Positions 1 through 8,121 of a stretch of DNA of 64,000 nucleotides are shown here, piece by piece; positions within the stretch are counted from its first letter, which is position 1; each line of letters opens with the position of its first letter. The DNA comes from Streptomyces echinoruber. Lineage in GTDB: Bacteria > Actinomycetota > Actinomycetes > Streptomycetales > Streptomycetaceae. A program made the position numbers and the translations under genes. The notes under the pieces are model-generated. The model worked only from the letters and a program-made list of their open reading frames with translations, was not told the DNA's origin and made no database searches. The DNA lies in assembly GCF_014651135.1 (NCBI RefSeq), contig NZ_BMWH01000008.1, positions 62,001 through 126,000 of the forward strand, in the 5' to 3' direction.

Positions 1-2
1 TT

Positions 3-347
3 CTGACGCTCGAGCCCCCGGCGCGCCCCGCGGACCGCCCGCCCGCCGGGACGGCGTTCGTCGTGGTGGAGCGGGGACCGCACGCCGGCACCCGGTTCGG
101 CCTGGACCGGGACGTCCTCTCCGTCGGCCGGGGCTTGAGCAGCGACATCCGCCTCGACGACCCGACCGTCTCCCGCCGGCACGCCGAGTTCCGCCGCGCC
201 CGCCGGGACGGCGGCGAGATCAGCGTCGTCGACGTGGGCAGCCGCAACGGCACGTACGTCAACCAGGAGCGGGTGGACGCGGCCGTCCTCTCCGACGGCG
301 ACGAGGTGCTGATCGGCAACGTCCGGCTGCTCTTCCTGCGGCCCTGA
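3..347 (+). CDS. FHA domain protein, 3' part
   Basis: The reading frame is open to the left edge of the window, so the start lies outside; an internal GTG at 63 is not a convincing start. The visible part is one forkhead-associated domain, a phosphothreonine-binding module: the core motifs are a GR at SVGRG, the SRRHA motif, and the VGSRNGTYVN turn, which is the classic FHA S-x-x-H and N-G signature. It ends directly after the last beta strand, as in GarA-like and C-terminal FHA proteins. The function beyond phospho-peptide binding cannot be given without the N-terminus. Confidence 0.85.
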   Translation: MTLEPPARPADRPPAGTAFVVVERGPHAGTRFGLDRDVLSVGRGLSSDIRLDDPTVSRRHAEFRRARRDGGEISVVDVGSRNGTYVNQERVDAAVLSDGDEVLIGNVRLLFLRP

Positions 348-431
348 CCACCCGGTCCGCGGCACCGGGCGACCGGTCCGCGGCTCCGCTCGCCCCGTCC
401 GCGGCCCCGGAGCACCTCGACCGGGACCCGA

Positions 432-515
432 CCGCTCCCACCGGGGTCCCGACCGCTCCCACCGGGGTCCCGGGCGTTCCCACCGGGGCTCCGGCCGCTC
501 CCGCCGAGCCCCGGG
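432..515. repeat. 21-bp tandem repeat, four copies
   Basis: Four head-to-tail copies of a 21-bp unit beginning CCGCTCCCACCGGGGTCCC lie between the FHA gene and the antitoxin gene. Copies one and two differ at one base; three and four are more diverged. The unit is itself GC-rich and can pair with itself, so it may help terminate FHA transcription. Confidence 0.7.
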
Positions 516-572
516 CCCCGAGCCGCGTACACGGGCCCGGGCTCCGGCGGCCGCCGCCCGTAAGCTGGACGT

Positions 573-869
573 ATGGCCTACGAGATTCCGGTGACGCAAG
601 CCAGGGCTGAGCTCGCCGACCTCATCAACCGGGTGGTCTACGGCGGCGAGCGCGTGGTGGTCACGCGGCACGGCAGACCCCTCGTCGCCCTGGTCTCCGC
701 CGCCGACCTCGAACGGCTCGAGGAGGCCGAGGCCGCCGGGTCCGCGTCCGCCGACGAGCAGGTGATCGGCACCCTCTCCAGCGTCCGCGAGGCCCCCTCC
801 GCCCCCCGGGGAGGGCGGCAGCAGCGGTTCGGCATCGCGGCCGAGCACCGGGGGCCGGAGGTGCGGTAG
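573..869 (+). CDS. Phd/YefM-family antitoxin-like protein (solitary)
   Basis: A 98-residue protein. The first 55 residues match the Phd/YefM antitoxin fold: an ARAELADLINRV helix followed by a strand-turn RVVVTRHGRPLVALVSAADLE, the DNA-binding N-terminal half that normally autoregulates a type II toxin-antitoxin operon. The C-terminal 40 residues, which would neutralise a toxin, are low complexity and rich in Ala, Pro and Arg. No RelE, Doc or PIN toxin is found downstream, where about 770 bp carry no gene, nor upstream. It could be a stand-alone regulator or a relic antitoxin. Family assignment is secure; role is inference. Confidence 0.8.
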   Translation: MAYEIPVTQARAELADLINRVVYGGERVVVTRHGRPLVALVSAADLERLEEAEAAGSASADEQVIGTLSSVREAPSAPRGGRQQRFGIAAEHRGPEVR

Positions 870-1645
870 CGGGCGTCCCACCGCCTTACGGCCACCCGGC
901 ACCCGTCATCCGTCGGGTGGCGGGGCCACGGCCCGGTCGCGCCGCCGTGCGGGGCAAACGGCGGAACGCCGCCTCCGGCACCGGCGTGGAGCACAAGCCT
1001 CACCCCGCCACGGGTCGGCCCCGATGAACCGGCTTCTTCCCCCTCCAGGCACCTGCGGACACTCCTGATGCCCGGCAGCACCGCGTCCACGGCGACAGCG
1101 ACGACGCCGGTCTCACCTTCGCCTGCCTGTTCCTCCCCCTTCCCCTGAGGCGACCACTGGCCGACGGCCAAGACGCATGGCTGAGCCGCATCGACCCGCG
1201 CTTGAGCACCGTTACCGGCGACGGTCAGTAATCAACCGTTGAACCCCACGCCGAATACGCGACACCTCACCATGCGAGCCCACCGGTCGCGCCGCACTCC
1301 TCGTCCCGGCCGACGGCCGCCCTCGGACACGACCCCCGGGAACTGGACGCCGCCGCCGACGCCGGCCCGGCGACGCCACGGCGGTGCCGGCGCGGTCGGC
1401 GGGAGAGGTGGACCGGGCGGCTGGACGGGCCCGCCGTGCCGGCCGGATCCGCCGCCCCCGACGCGCTGCGACCGCGCCGGGTACTGGACGAGGCGCAGGC
1501 GGACCCCGGCCGTCGCCCCGCTGAACGGACAGTCACTCTCCGGTTATCGGATTGGCAAAGAAGGTCAACAAACCCTGTTCTCGCAGGACGCACAGAGGCG
1601 AGGATCGCGCGTATCCATTCGCAACCATGTACGGGGAGGTCCCAC
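870..1645. other. Intergenic region without a supported gene
   Basis: About 775 bp between the antitoxin-like gene and tap. Long open frames exist on both strands but have no recognisable domains, no good ribosome binding site and shadow-like composition. The last 100 bp are relatively AT-rich (around 1540-1640) and probably hold the tap promoter. I see nothing else here. Confidence 0.5.
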
Positions 1646-3244
1646 TTGAGGGACAACAGACCCAAAGGCCGGGCCCTGGCGCTCAGTTCGGCCGGGGCGC
1701 TCGCCGCCGCGACCCTCATAGCCGGCGCCGTCGCGGCGCCCACCGCGAGCGCCGGCACCCGGCCGGCCCAGGACCGCGAGGCGCGCGGCGCCGCGATCGC
1801 CGCCGCCCGCGCCGCCAAGGCCGGGATCGACTGGCAGGACTGCCCCGCCGACTGGGGGCTGGAGAAGCCCATCCAGTGCGGCTGGGTGACGGTGCCGCTC
1901 GACTACGCCCACCCGAACGGCAAGCAGATCAAGCTCGCCGTCGACCGCATCGGCAACACCGGCACGCCGCAGGAGCGGCAGGGCGCCCTCGTCTACAACC
2001 CGGGCGGCCCCGGCGGCTCCGGTCTGCGCTTCCCGCGCCGGGTCACCACCAAGAACCCGGTGTGGGCCAACGTGGCCAAGGCCTACGACTTCGTCGGCTT
2101 CGACCCGCGCGGCGTGGGCCACTCGGCGCCCATCTCGTGCGCGGACCCGCAGGAGTTCGTCAAGGCGCCCAAGATGGACCCGGTGCCGGACAGCGAGGCC
2201 GACAAGCTCGCCCAGCGCAAGCTCGCCCGCGAGTACGCCGAGGGCTGCTACGAGCGCACCGGCCGCGCGATGCTGCAGCAGATGACCACGCCGAACACCG
2301 CACGCGACCTGGACGTCATCCGGGCCGCGCTCGGCGAGAAGAAGCTCAACTACCTGGGCGTCTCCTACGGCACCTACCTCGGCGCCGTCTACGGCACGCT
2401 GTTCCCCGGCCACCTGCGCCGCATGGTCGTGGACAGCGTCGTCAACCCCTCGCGCGAGAAGATCTGGTACCAGGCCAACCTGGACCAGGACGTCGCCTTC
2501 GAGGGCCGCTGGAAGGACTGGGAGGACTGGGTCGCCGCCAACGACGCCGCCTTCCACCTCGGCACCACGCGCGAGGCCGTCCAGGCCAAGTGGCTGCGGC
2601 TGCGCGCCACCGCCAAGAAGAACCCCATCGGCGGGGTCGTCGGCCCGGCCGAGCTGATCTCCTTCTTCCAGAGCGCCCCGTACTACGACTCCTCGTGGGT
2701 GCCGGTCGCCACCGTCTTCAGCAAGTACTACGCCGGTGACACCCAGGCGCTGGTCGACGCCGCCGCCCCCGACCTGTCCGACACCGCGGGCAACATCTCC
2801 TCGGAGAACGGCAACGCCGTCTACACGGCCGTCGAGTGCACCGACGCCAAGTGGCCCACCAGCTGGACGAAGTGGGACCGGGACAACACGCGGCTCAACA
2901 AGGACTACCCGTTCATGACCTGGGCCAACGCGTGGATGAACCTGCCGTGCGCGACCTGGCCGGTCAAGCAGCGGACGCCGGTGGACGTCCGCACCGGCAG
3001 GGGCCTGCCGCCCGTGCTGATCGTGCAGTCCACGCGGGACGCCGCCACTCCCTACGACGGCGCCGTCGAACTGCACCGCCGTTTCCGGGGCTCCCGCCTG
3101 ATCACCGAGAAGGACGCCGGCTCGCACGGTGTGACCGGCCTGGTCAACCCCTGCATCAACGACCGGGTGGACGCCTACCTGCTCACCGGCAGGCTGGACG
3201 CGGCGGACGTGACCTGCGGTCCGCACGCCACGCCCAAGCCGTAG
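1646..3244 (+). CDS. tap: Secreted tripeptidyl aminopeptidase (Tap-like, S33 family)
   Basis: A 532-residue exported serine peptidase that removes tripeptides from protein N-termini. The start is the TTG at 1646: GGGGAGG at 1633-1639 sits six bases before it, and it opens a signal peptide of basic residues (RDNRPKGR), a hydrophobic core and an ASA cleavage site. Longer frames upstream lack both. The alpha/beta-hydrolase core shows the oxyanion-loop motif YNPGGPGGSG, the nucleophile elbow GVSYGTY (Ser about residue 240), the acid in STRDAATPYDGA and the base in SHGV. C-terminal cysteines fit the TAP-like lid and tail. Followed at once by a strong terminator. Homologues in Streptomyces act outside the cell on secreted and mycelial proteins. 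Confidence 0.93.
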   Translation: MRDNRPKGRALALSSAGALAAATLIAGAVAAPTASAGTRPAQDREARGAAIAAARAAKAGIDWQDCPADWGLEKPIQCGWVTVPLDYAHPNGKQIKLAVDRIGNTGTPQERQGALVYNPGGPGGSGLRFPRRVTTKNPVWANVAKAYDFVGFDPRGVGHSAPISCADPQEFVKAPKMDPVPDSEADKLAQRKLAREYAEGCYERTGRAMLQQMTTPNTARDLDVIRAALGEKKLNYLGVSYGTYLGAVYGTLFPGHLRRMVVDSVVNPSREKIWYQANLDQDVAFEGRWKDWEDWVAANDAAFHLGTTREAVQAKWLRLRATAKKNPIGGVVGPAELISFFQSAPYYDSSWVPVATVFSKYYAGDTQALVDAAAPDLSDTAGNISSENGNAVYTAVECTDAKWPTSWTKWDRDNTRLNKDYPFMTWANAWMNLPCATWPVKQRTPVDVRTGRGLPPVLIVQSTRDAATPYDGAVELHRRFRGSRLITEKDAGSHGVTGLVNPCINDRVDAYLLTGRLDAADVTCGPHATPKP

Positions 3245-3280
3245 GCAGCGGGCGGCCGCGACAGTCGTACCCGACGGCAC

Positions 3281-3314
3281 GGGGCGGCCGGACCACACTC
3301 CGGCCGCCCCTTTT
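3281..3314 (+). terminator. Rho-independent terminator after tap
   Basis: A perfect 11-bp GC stem (GGGGCGGCCGG with CCGGCCGCCCC) with an 8-base loop, followed by TTTT. It lies between the convergent tap and acyltransferase genes and can serve both. Confidence 0.9.
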
Positions 3315-3323
3315 GACGTACCG

Positions 3324-4049
3324 TCAACTCAACGGCATCCGGGGGAACTTGCGTTCCTTGAGCCCCTGCGCGGCGGCCTGTTCGGCCTTGGCCTCGGCCG
3401 CGTACCGGTCGACGTACTCCTGCTCCGACAGCGACAGGATCGCGTACATGATCTCGTCGGTCACCGCGCGCAGGACCGCCCTCTCGTTCTCCAGGCCCGC
3501 GTAGCGGGAGAAGTCCAGCGGCTCACCGAAGCGGATGGTCACCGGGCGGATACGGGGGACGACCTGGCCGGGCGGCTGCGCCTCGAACGTGCCGATCATC
3601 GCGCAGGGGACCACCGGCACCCCCGCCGTCAGCGCCATCACCGCCACCCCCACCTTCCCCTTGTACAGGCGGCCGTCGTGCGAGCGCGTGCCCTCCGGGT
3701 AGATGCCGAGCAACTCGCCCCGGCCCAGCACCCGCAGCCCCTCGCGGATCGCGGCCCGCCCGGCCTCCTTGCCGGAGCGGTCGACCGGGATCTGCCCGGC
3801 GCTGCGGAAGAAGAACGCCGTCAGCCGGCCCTTCAGGCCGGGGCCGGTGAAGTACTCCGCCTTCGCCAGGAAGGTGATGCGCCGCTTGAGCACCGCCGGC
3901 ATCAGGAAGTGGTCGGAGAACGACAGGTGGTTGCCCGCGATGATCGCCGGTCCGGTCTCCGGCACGTGCTCCAGGCCCTCGATGCGGGGGCGGAAGAGCA
4001 GCCTGAGCAGGGGGCCGAGCAGCACGTACTTGAGCAGGTAGTAGAACAA
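3324..4049 (-). CDS. 1-acylglycerol-3-phosphate O-acyltransferase (PlsC family)
   Basis: A 241-residue membrane-associated acyltransferase, transferring an acyl chain to lysophosphatidic acid or a similar acceptor in phospholipid synthesis. Block I is NHLSFSD (the HX4D catalytic pair, about residues 41-46), block III is YPEGTRS (about 118), and VPVVPCAMIG forms block IV. A short hydrophobic N-terminus (FYYLLKYVLLGPLLRLLF) anchors it. The start codon is TTG, chosen because GAGGAG stands about eight bases upstream and no better ATG or GTG is near. The acceptor cannot be read from the sequence. Confidence 0.92.
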   Translation of the reverse strand: MFYYLLKYVLLGPLLRLLFRPRIEGLEHVPETGPAIIAGNHLSFSDHFLMPAVLKRRITFLAKAEYFTGPGLKGRLTAFFFRSAGQIPVDRSGKEAGRAAIREGLRVLGRGELLGIYPEGTRSHDGRLYKGKVGVAVMALTAGVPVVPCAMIGTFEAQPPGQVVPRIRPVTIRFGEPLDFSRYAGLENERAVLRAVTDEIMYAILSLSEQEYVDRYAAEAKAEQAAAQGLKERKFPRMPLS

Positions 4050-4215
4050 GGGCGCTCCTCATCTGTGCGGTCACCGCTGCGGTCATCGCTGCGGTCGCCG
4101 CGGCCGGCGGGTGCGCGCGGGCCGGCCGGTGGCGGGCTGCCAGTGCGGGAAGGACCGGGGCGGACGTCCGGCCCCGGTGCGACGGCCCGCGGACCCGCCG
4201 CACCGGGGCCGCGCC

Positions 4216-4500
4216 TCACACCACCGGCTGGTGCGTGTCGCCGCCGCGCGGGGCGTGGCGGCCGTGGAGGTGCCGCCGGTGTGCCCCGCCGTTCACCGCC
4301 AGGGCCACACCCAGGCAGAAGATCAGGGCCAGCGCCAGGCCGGCGCAGAAGATCTGCAGCACGTCCATGGTGGCGATGGTGTGGCCGAACACGGTCACCG
4401 TGTACTCGGGGCCGCCGGACAGGTTGTCGGCGATGACCAGGCCGGTGAAGGCGCCGGTGGCCGCGAGGAGGAGCAGTCCGACGAGCAGCATGGGGGTCAT
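4216..4500 (-). CDS. Small two-span membrane protein
   Basis: A 94-residue protein beginning MTPMLLVG with GAGGAG just upstream. Two hydrophobic segments (about residues 3-22 and 42-68) flank a short loop with GGPEYTVTVFGH, and the C-terminus is rich in His and Arg (HRRHLHGRHAPRGG). It resembles the small membrane proteins with a conserved VFG motif common in Streptomyces. No function can be assigned. It is divergent from the CBS-domain gene with about 180 bp between them. Confidence 0.75.
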   Translation of the reverse strand: MTPMLLVGLLLLAATGAFTGLVIADNLSGGPEYTVTVFGHTIATMDVLQIFCAGLALALIFCLGVALAVNGGAHRRHLHGRHAPRGGDTHQPVV

Positions 4501-4681
4501 CTCCTCGGAAAGCGGTCCCGAAAGCTCCCGGCGGGAGCCCCGGAGAAATCCTGTCTCCTCCTCAAGTACCCGTGCCCGCGCAGCCCAGACGGCCCGGGGC
4601 CCGCGGAAGACGGGGTACGGCCGGGGCCCGCCCGGGTACCCGGCCGTCGAAGCGCACACGACCGACGAAAGGAGCGCCGTC

Positions 4682-5101
4682 ATGGCCCAGCACGTACGCG
4701 ACATCATGACCAGCGCGCCGGTGACGGTGGGACCGCAGACCTCGGTCACCCAGGTGGCCCGGCTGATGCGTGACGAGGACATCGGCGCCGTCCTGGTGGC
4801 GGAGGGCGACGACCTGCGCGGCCTGGTCAGCGACCGCGACCTGGTGGTCCGCGCCCTCGCCGAGGGCGACGACCCCGACGAGACCACCGTGGCCGGCGTG
4901 TGCAGCGGCGACCTGTACACCGTCACGCCGGACGAGGACCTCGACCAGGCCGTGCGGCTGATGCGTGAGCACGCGGTGCGCCGCGTCCCCGTCGTCGACC
5001 ACGGCCGCCCCGTGGGCATCGTCTCCCTCGGCGACCTGGCCATGGAACGCGACCCGGACTCCGCGCTCGGCGGCATCAGCGCCGCCCGGCCCAACCGGTG
5101 A
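4682..5101 (+). CDS. Tandem CBS-domain protein
   Basis: A 139-residue soluble protein made of two CBS motifs (about residues 1-60 and 70-130): VRDIMTSAPVTVGPQTSV, the SDRDLVVRA turn, then a second repeat with VRRVPVVD and GIVSLGDLA. Paired CBS domains bind adenosyl ligands such as AMP, ATP or SAM and act as energy sensors. There is no catalytic domain, so it probably regulates a partner or is a stress protein, as with the many stand-alone CBS proteins of Streptomyces. GAAAGGAG lies about eight bases before the ATG. Confidence 0.9.
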   Translation: MAQHVRDIMTSAPVTVGPQTSVTQVARLMRDEDIGAVLVAEGDDLRGLVSDRDLVVRALAEGDDPDETTVAGVCSGDLYTVTPDEDLDQAVRLMREHAVRRVPVVDHGRPVGIVSLGDLAMERDPDSALGGISAARPNR

Positions 5102-5109
5102 CGCGCCAC

Positions 5110-5135
5110 GGGGCGCCGGCCGCGGCCGGCGCCCC
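5110..5135 (+). terminator. Hairpin after the CBS gene
   Basis: A perfect 12-bp self-complementary stem (GGGGCGCCGGCC / GGCCGGCGCCCC) nine bases after the CBS stop codon. It is followed by further CGGCGGTCGGCG-type direct repeats to about 5190. There is no T-run, as is usual for Streptomyces terminators. Confidence 0.7.
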
Positions 5136-5308
5136 GGTTCTTCCGGCGGTCGGCGCCCCGGTCCCGGCGGTCGGCGTCCCGGTTCCGGCCGGCCCGGGGC
5201 CCGGCCGGCGCGTCACCCGTCCGGGCCCCGGAGAACCCGCCGCGGACGCCGGCCGGGACCCCGGCGGCACCGGGTGGATTCCGGCCGGTCCGGGCGGGCG
5301 GACCGCCG

Positions 5309-6538
5309 TCAGGCGGCCTGGGCGAGCACCTTCTCCAGCGCCTCCAGCGCCGAGCGGAGCTCCTCCTCGGTGATCACCAGCGGCGGCGCCAGGCGGATGG
5401 TGGAGCCGTGGGTGTCCTTGACCAGGACGCCTTCGCGCAGCAGGCGCTCGCCGACGTCCCGGCCGGTGCCGAGGGCGGGGTCGATGTCGACGCCGGCCCA
5501 CAGCCCGCGCGAGCGGAAGCCGACGACACCGCGGCCGACCAGCTCGGTCAGGCCCTCGCGCAGTACGGCGCCCAGGTCGGCCGCGCGCTGCTGGAACTCG
5601 CCCGTCTCCAGCAGCCCGACCACCTCGGTGCCCACCGCGGCCGCCAGCGGGTTGCCGCCGAACGTCGAGCCGTGCTCGCCGGGCCGCAGCACGCCGAGCA
5701 CCTCCCGGCGCCCGACCACCGCCGACACCGGCACGATCCCGCCGCCCAGCGCCTTGCCGAGCAGCACCACGTCGGGCACCACGCCCTCGTGCTCGACGGC
5801 GAGGGTGCGGCCGGTGCGGCCCAGACCCGACTGGATCTCGTCGGCGACGAACAGGCAGCCCTTGCGCCGGGTCAGCTCCCGTACGCCCGCCAGGTAGCCG
5901 TCGTCCGGGATGTTGACGCCCGCCTCGCCCTGGATCGGCTCCAGCAGCACCGCGGCCGTGGTGTCGTCGACGGCCTCCTCCAGCGCGGCCAGGTCGTTGT
6001 AGGGCACGATGCGGAAGCCCGGCGTGAACGGGCCGAAGCCGGACCGGGCCGTCTCGTCGGTGGAGAAGCTGACGATCGTGGTGGTGCGGCCGTGGAAGTT
6101 GTCCGCCGCGACGACGATCGTGGCCCGGTCGGCGGGGACGCCCTTGACCTCGTAGGCCCACTTGCGGGCCACCTTGATGCCGCTCTCCACGGCCTCGGCG
6201 CCGGTGTTCATCGGCAGCACCATGTCCTGCCCCGTCAGCGCGGCCAGCCGCTCGGCGAACTCCGCGAGGCGGTCGTTGTGGAAGGCGCGGGAGGTGAGGG
6301 TGAGCCGGTCGAGCTGGCGGTGCGCGGCGTCGATCAGCGCGGGGTGGCGGTGGCCGAAGTTGAGGGCCGAGTAACCGGCCAGCATGTCCAGGTAGCGGCG
6401 GCCCTCGACGTCCTCCACCCAGACGCCCTCGGCGCGGGAGACGACCACGGGCAGCGGGTGGTAGTTGTGCGCGAGGACGGCGTCCTCGGCGGCGATCAGG
6501 TCGGCGGAGCCGCGGGCGGCGCGGACGGGAGCGGTCAT
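5309..6538 (-). CDS. rocD: Ornithine aminotransferase
   Basis: A 409-residue PLP-dependent class III aminotransferase that converts ornithine and 2-oxoglutarate to glutamate semialdehyde and glutamate. The pattern is that of RocD: NTGAEAVESGIKVARKWAY, ADEIQSGLGRTG, the PLP lysine in LLGKALGGG, and EHGSTFGGNPLAAAVG. Length and motifs fit ornithine rather than GABA or acetylornithine enzymes, though the last cannot be fully excluded. Its ATG overlaps the stop of the upstream dimethylargininase-like gene, so the two are one operon and probably feed arginine-derived ornithine toward glutamate and proline. Confidence 0.93.
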   Translation of the reverse strand: MTAPVRAARGSADLIAAEDAVLAHNYHPLPVVVSRAEGVWVEDVEGRRYLDMLAGYSALNFGHRHPALIDAAHRQLDRLTLTSRAFHNDRLAEFAERLAALTGQDMVLPMNTGAEAVESGIKVARKWAYEVKGVPADRATIVVAADNFHGRTTTIVSFSTDETARSGFGPFTPGFRIVPYNDLAALEEAVDDTTAAVLLEPIQGEAGVNIPDDGYLAGVRELTRRKGCLFVADEIQSGLGRTGRTLAVEHEGVVPDVVLLGKALGGGIVPVSAVVGRREVLGVLRPGEHGSTFGGNPLAAAVGTEVVGLLETGEFQQRAADLGAVLREGLTELVGRGVVGFRSRGLWAGVDIDPALGTGRDVGERLLREGVLVKDTHGSTIRLAPPLVITEEELRSALEALEKVLAQAA

Positions 6539-7359
6539 GAGCGGATCTCCTGGGTGCAGCACTTGATGCCGCCGCCGGCCTTGTGGAATTCGGACAGGTC
6601 GACGGGGACGGGGACGTAGCCGCGGTCGGCGAGCTGATCGGCGAGGGCGGTGGCCCCGGGCGAGATGAACACGTGACGGCCGTCGGAGACGCAGTTCAGG
6701 CCGAAGGCCAGCGCGTCCTCGCGGGTGGCGAGCACGGCGTCGGGGTACAGCCGGGCGAGCACCTCGCGGCTGCCGGGGGAGAAGGCGTCCGGGTAGTAGG
6801 CGATGTTCCCGCCGTCGCCGTCCTCCTCCAGCACGAACAGCGCCGTGTCCAGGTGGTAGAAGTACGGGTCCACCAGCCGCAGCCCGATCACGGGCCTGCC
6901 GAAGAACTCCTGCACCTCCCGGTGGGCCTCGGGCGTGGTGCGGAAACCGGTGCCGGCCAGCACGTACCGGCCGGTCCACGCCAGGTCGCCCTCGCCCTCG
7001 CACACCGACTCGGGGTGCTGGACGGCGAAGTCGGCCGCCTTGAACCACGCCTCGTAGGCGGCGGACTCGGGACGGCGCTCGGCGGCGCGGAAGAGGGAGC
7101 CGAAGACGCGGCCGTCGAGGGTGAACGCCGCGTTGGCGGCGAAGACCATGTCCGGCAGGCCGGGGACGGGCGACACCTGCTCCACGGTGTGGCCGTGGGC
7201 GAGGTAGGTGTCGATCAGGGTCTGCCACTGCGTGCGGGCCAGCTCGGTGTCCACGGGCGTGTCGGGCCGCATCCAGGGGTTGATCGCGTACTGCACGGCG
7301 AAGTGTCTGGGTTCGCAGACGAGGAAGCGCCGCCGCCGCGGCACACGGGATTCGGGCAC
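6535..7359 (-). CDS. Dimethylargininase / arginine-hydrolase family enzyme
   Basis: A 274-residue member of the amidinotransferase/DDAH superfamily (five-bladed propeller of the arginine-modifying enzymes). Visible active-site elements are the FAANAAF strand, the HLDT motif carrying the catalytic His, and the terminal Cys in KCCTQEIRS. The start is a GTG with GGAGG nine bases upstream. Family members hydrolyse arginine, methylarginines or related guanidines, giving citrulline or ornithine. Coupling to ornithine aminotransferase (overlapping stop/start) and to an Lrp regulator suggests a catabolic role; the exact substrate is not shown by sequence alone. Confidence 0.88.
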   Translation of the reverse strand: MPESRVPRRRRFLVCEPRHFAVQYAINPWMRPDTPVDTELARTQWQTLIDTYLAHGHTVEQVSPVPGLPDMVFAANAAFTLDGRVFGSLFRAAERRPESAAYEAWFKAADFAVQHPESVCEGEGDLAWTGRYVLAGTGFRTTPEAHREVQEFFGRPVIGLRLVDPYFYHLDTALFVLEEDGDGGNIAYYPDAFSPGSREVLARLYPDAVLATREDALAFGLNCVSDGRHVFISPGATALADQLADRGYVPVPVDLSEFHKAGGGIKCCTQEIRS

Positions 7360-7447
7360 AGAGGGGGTCCTCCGCTTCCTGGGAGATGTCTACCTGGGGT
7401 TGACACCACGGTAGAAAGCGACCAGGACGCGCGCCAAGAAATGAAGG

Positions 7448-7476
7448 CTGCGTGTCCGCGCAGGAACGCTGCGTTC
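7448..7476. promoter_or_regulatory. Candidate Lrp-type operator
   Basis: Two direct copies of GCTGCGT about 20 bp apart lie between the Lrp gene and the start of the dimethylargininase-like gene, in an AT-richer stretch (GAAATGAAGG, TTCTTCC). The position fits autogenous or operon control by the adjacent Lrp regulator. This is pattern and context only. Confidence 0.35.
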
Positions 7477-7497
7477 TTCCCCGCTCTCGCGCACGAT

Positions 7498-7989
7498 TCA
7501 TGCGCCCTCCGGGGCGGGCTGGCTGGCCCCGGCCTCCGGACTGTCCGGGATCAGGTGGGACAGCACCATCACGCTGATCGTCTTCCGGATGAACGGCTCC
7601 GCGCGGATGCGCTCCAGCACCTCCTCGAAGTGCTCCACGTCCCGCGCCCGCACGTGCAGCAGCGCGTCGGCGCCGCCGGTCACCGTCATCGCCGCGGTGA
7701 TCTCCGGATGGTTGCGCACCACCTCCGCCAGCCGCCGGGGCGGGGCCGCGCCCTCGCAGTACACCTCGACGTACGCCTCCGTGCGCCAGCCCAGCGCCGA
7801 CGGCTTCACCGTGGCCGTGAACCCGGTGATGACCCCGGTGTCGCGCAGCCGGTCCACCCGGCGCTTGACCGCCGTCGACGACAGCCCGACGGCCGCGCCG
7901 ATCTCCGCGAAACTGGTGCGGGCGTTCGCCATGAGAGCGGTGATGATCTTCCGGTCGAGTTCGTCGAACGGCGCCGGCCTGCTGTTCAT
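7498..7989 (-). CDS. Lrp/AsnC-family transcriptional regulator
   Basis: A 163-residue regulator. The N-terminal winged helix (LDRKIITALMANARTSFAEI, then GLSSTAVKRRVDRLRDTGVI) is diagnostic of AsnC/Lrp. The C-terminal half is the RAM ligand-binding domain (AYVEVYCEG ... MTVTGGADALLHVRARD). It lies upstream of and on the same strand as the dimethylargininase and ornithine aminotransferase genes, so it very likely responds to arginine, ornithine or a related amino acid and controls those genes. The ligand is inference. Confidence 0.93.
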   Translation of the reverse strand: MNSRPAPFDELDRKIITALMANARTSFAEIGAAVGLSSTAVKRRVDRLRDTGVITGFTATVKPSALGWRTEAYVEVYCEGAAPPRRLAEVVRNHPEITAAMTVTGGADALLHVRARDVEHFEEVLERIRAEPFIRKTISVMVLSHLIPDSPEAGASQPAPEGA

Positions 7990-8121
7990 GCCCGCACTGT
8001 ATCCGCACCGCCTCCAGGCATCGTCCGGGCGTCATCCAGGCATCACCCAGGCATTCCCCGGACATCTCCGGCACGGCACCGCCCTGCCCCACAAGCCGGA
8101 TTCCTCCTACACTCCACGTTC

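Noticed and set aside
1567..3298. A 577-residue open frame on the minus strand opposite tap
   Set aside because: It is the high-GC mirror frame of tap: no domains, Val/Gly/Ala/Arg-rich, no ribosome binding site.
5309..8092. A 927-residue fusion of an upstream segment with ornithine aminotransferase
   Set aside because: The frame is open by GC bias only. The part before MTAPVRAARG overlaps the dimethylargininase-like and Lrp genes and has no domain.
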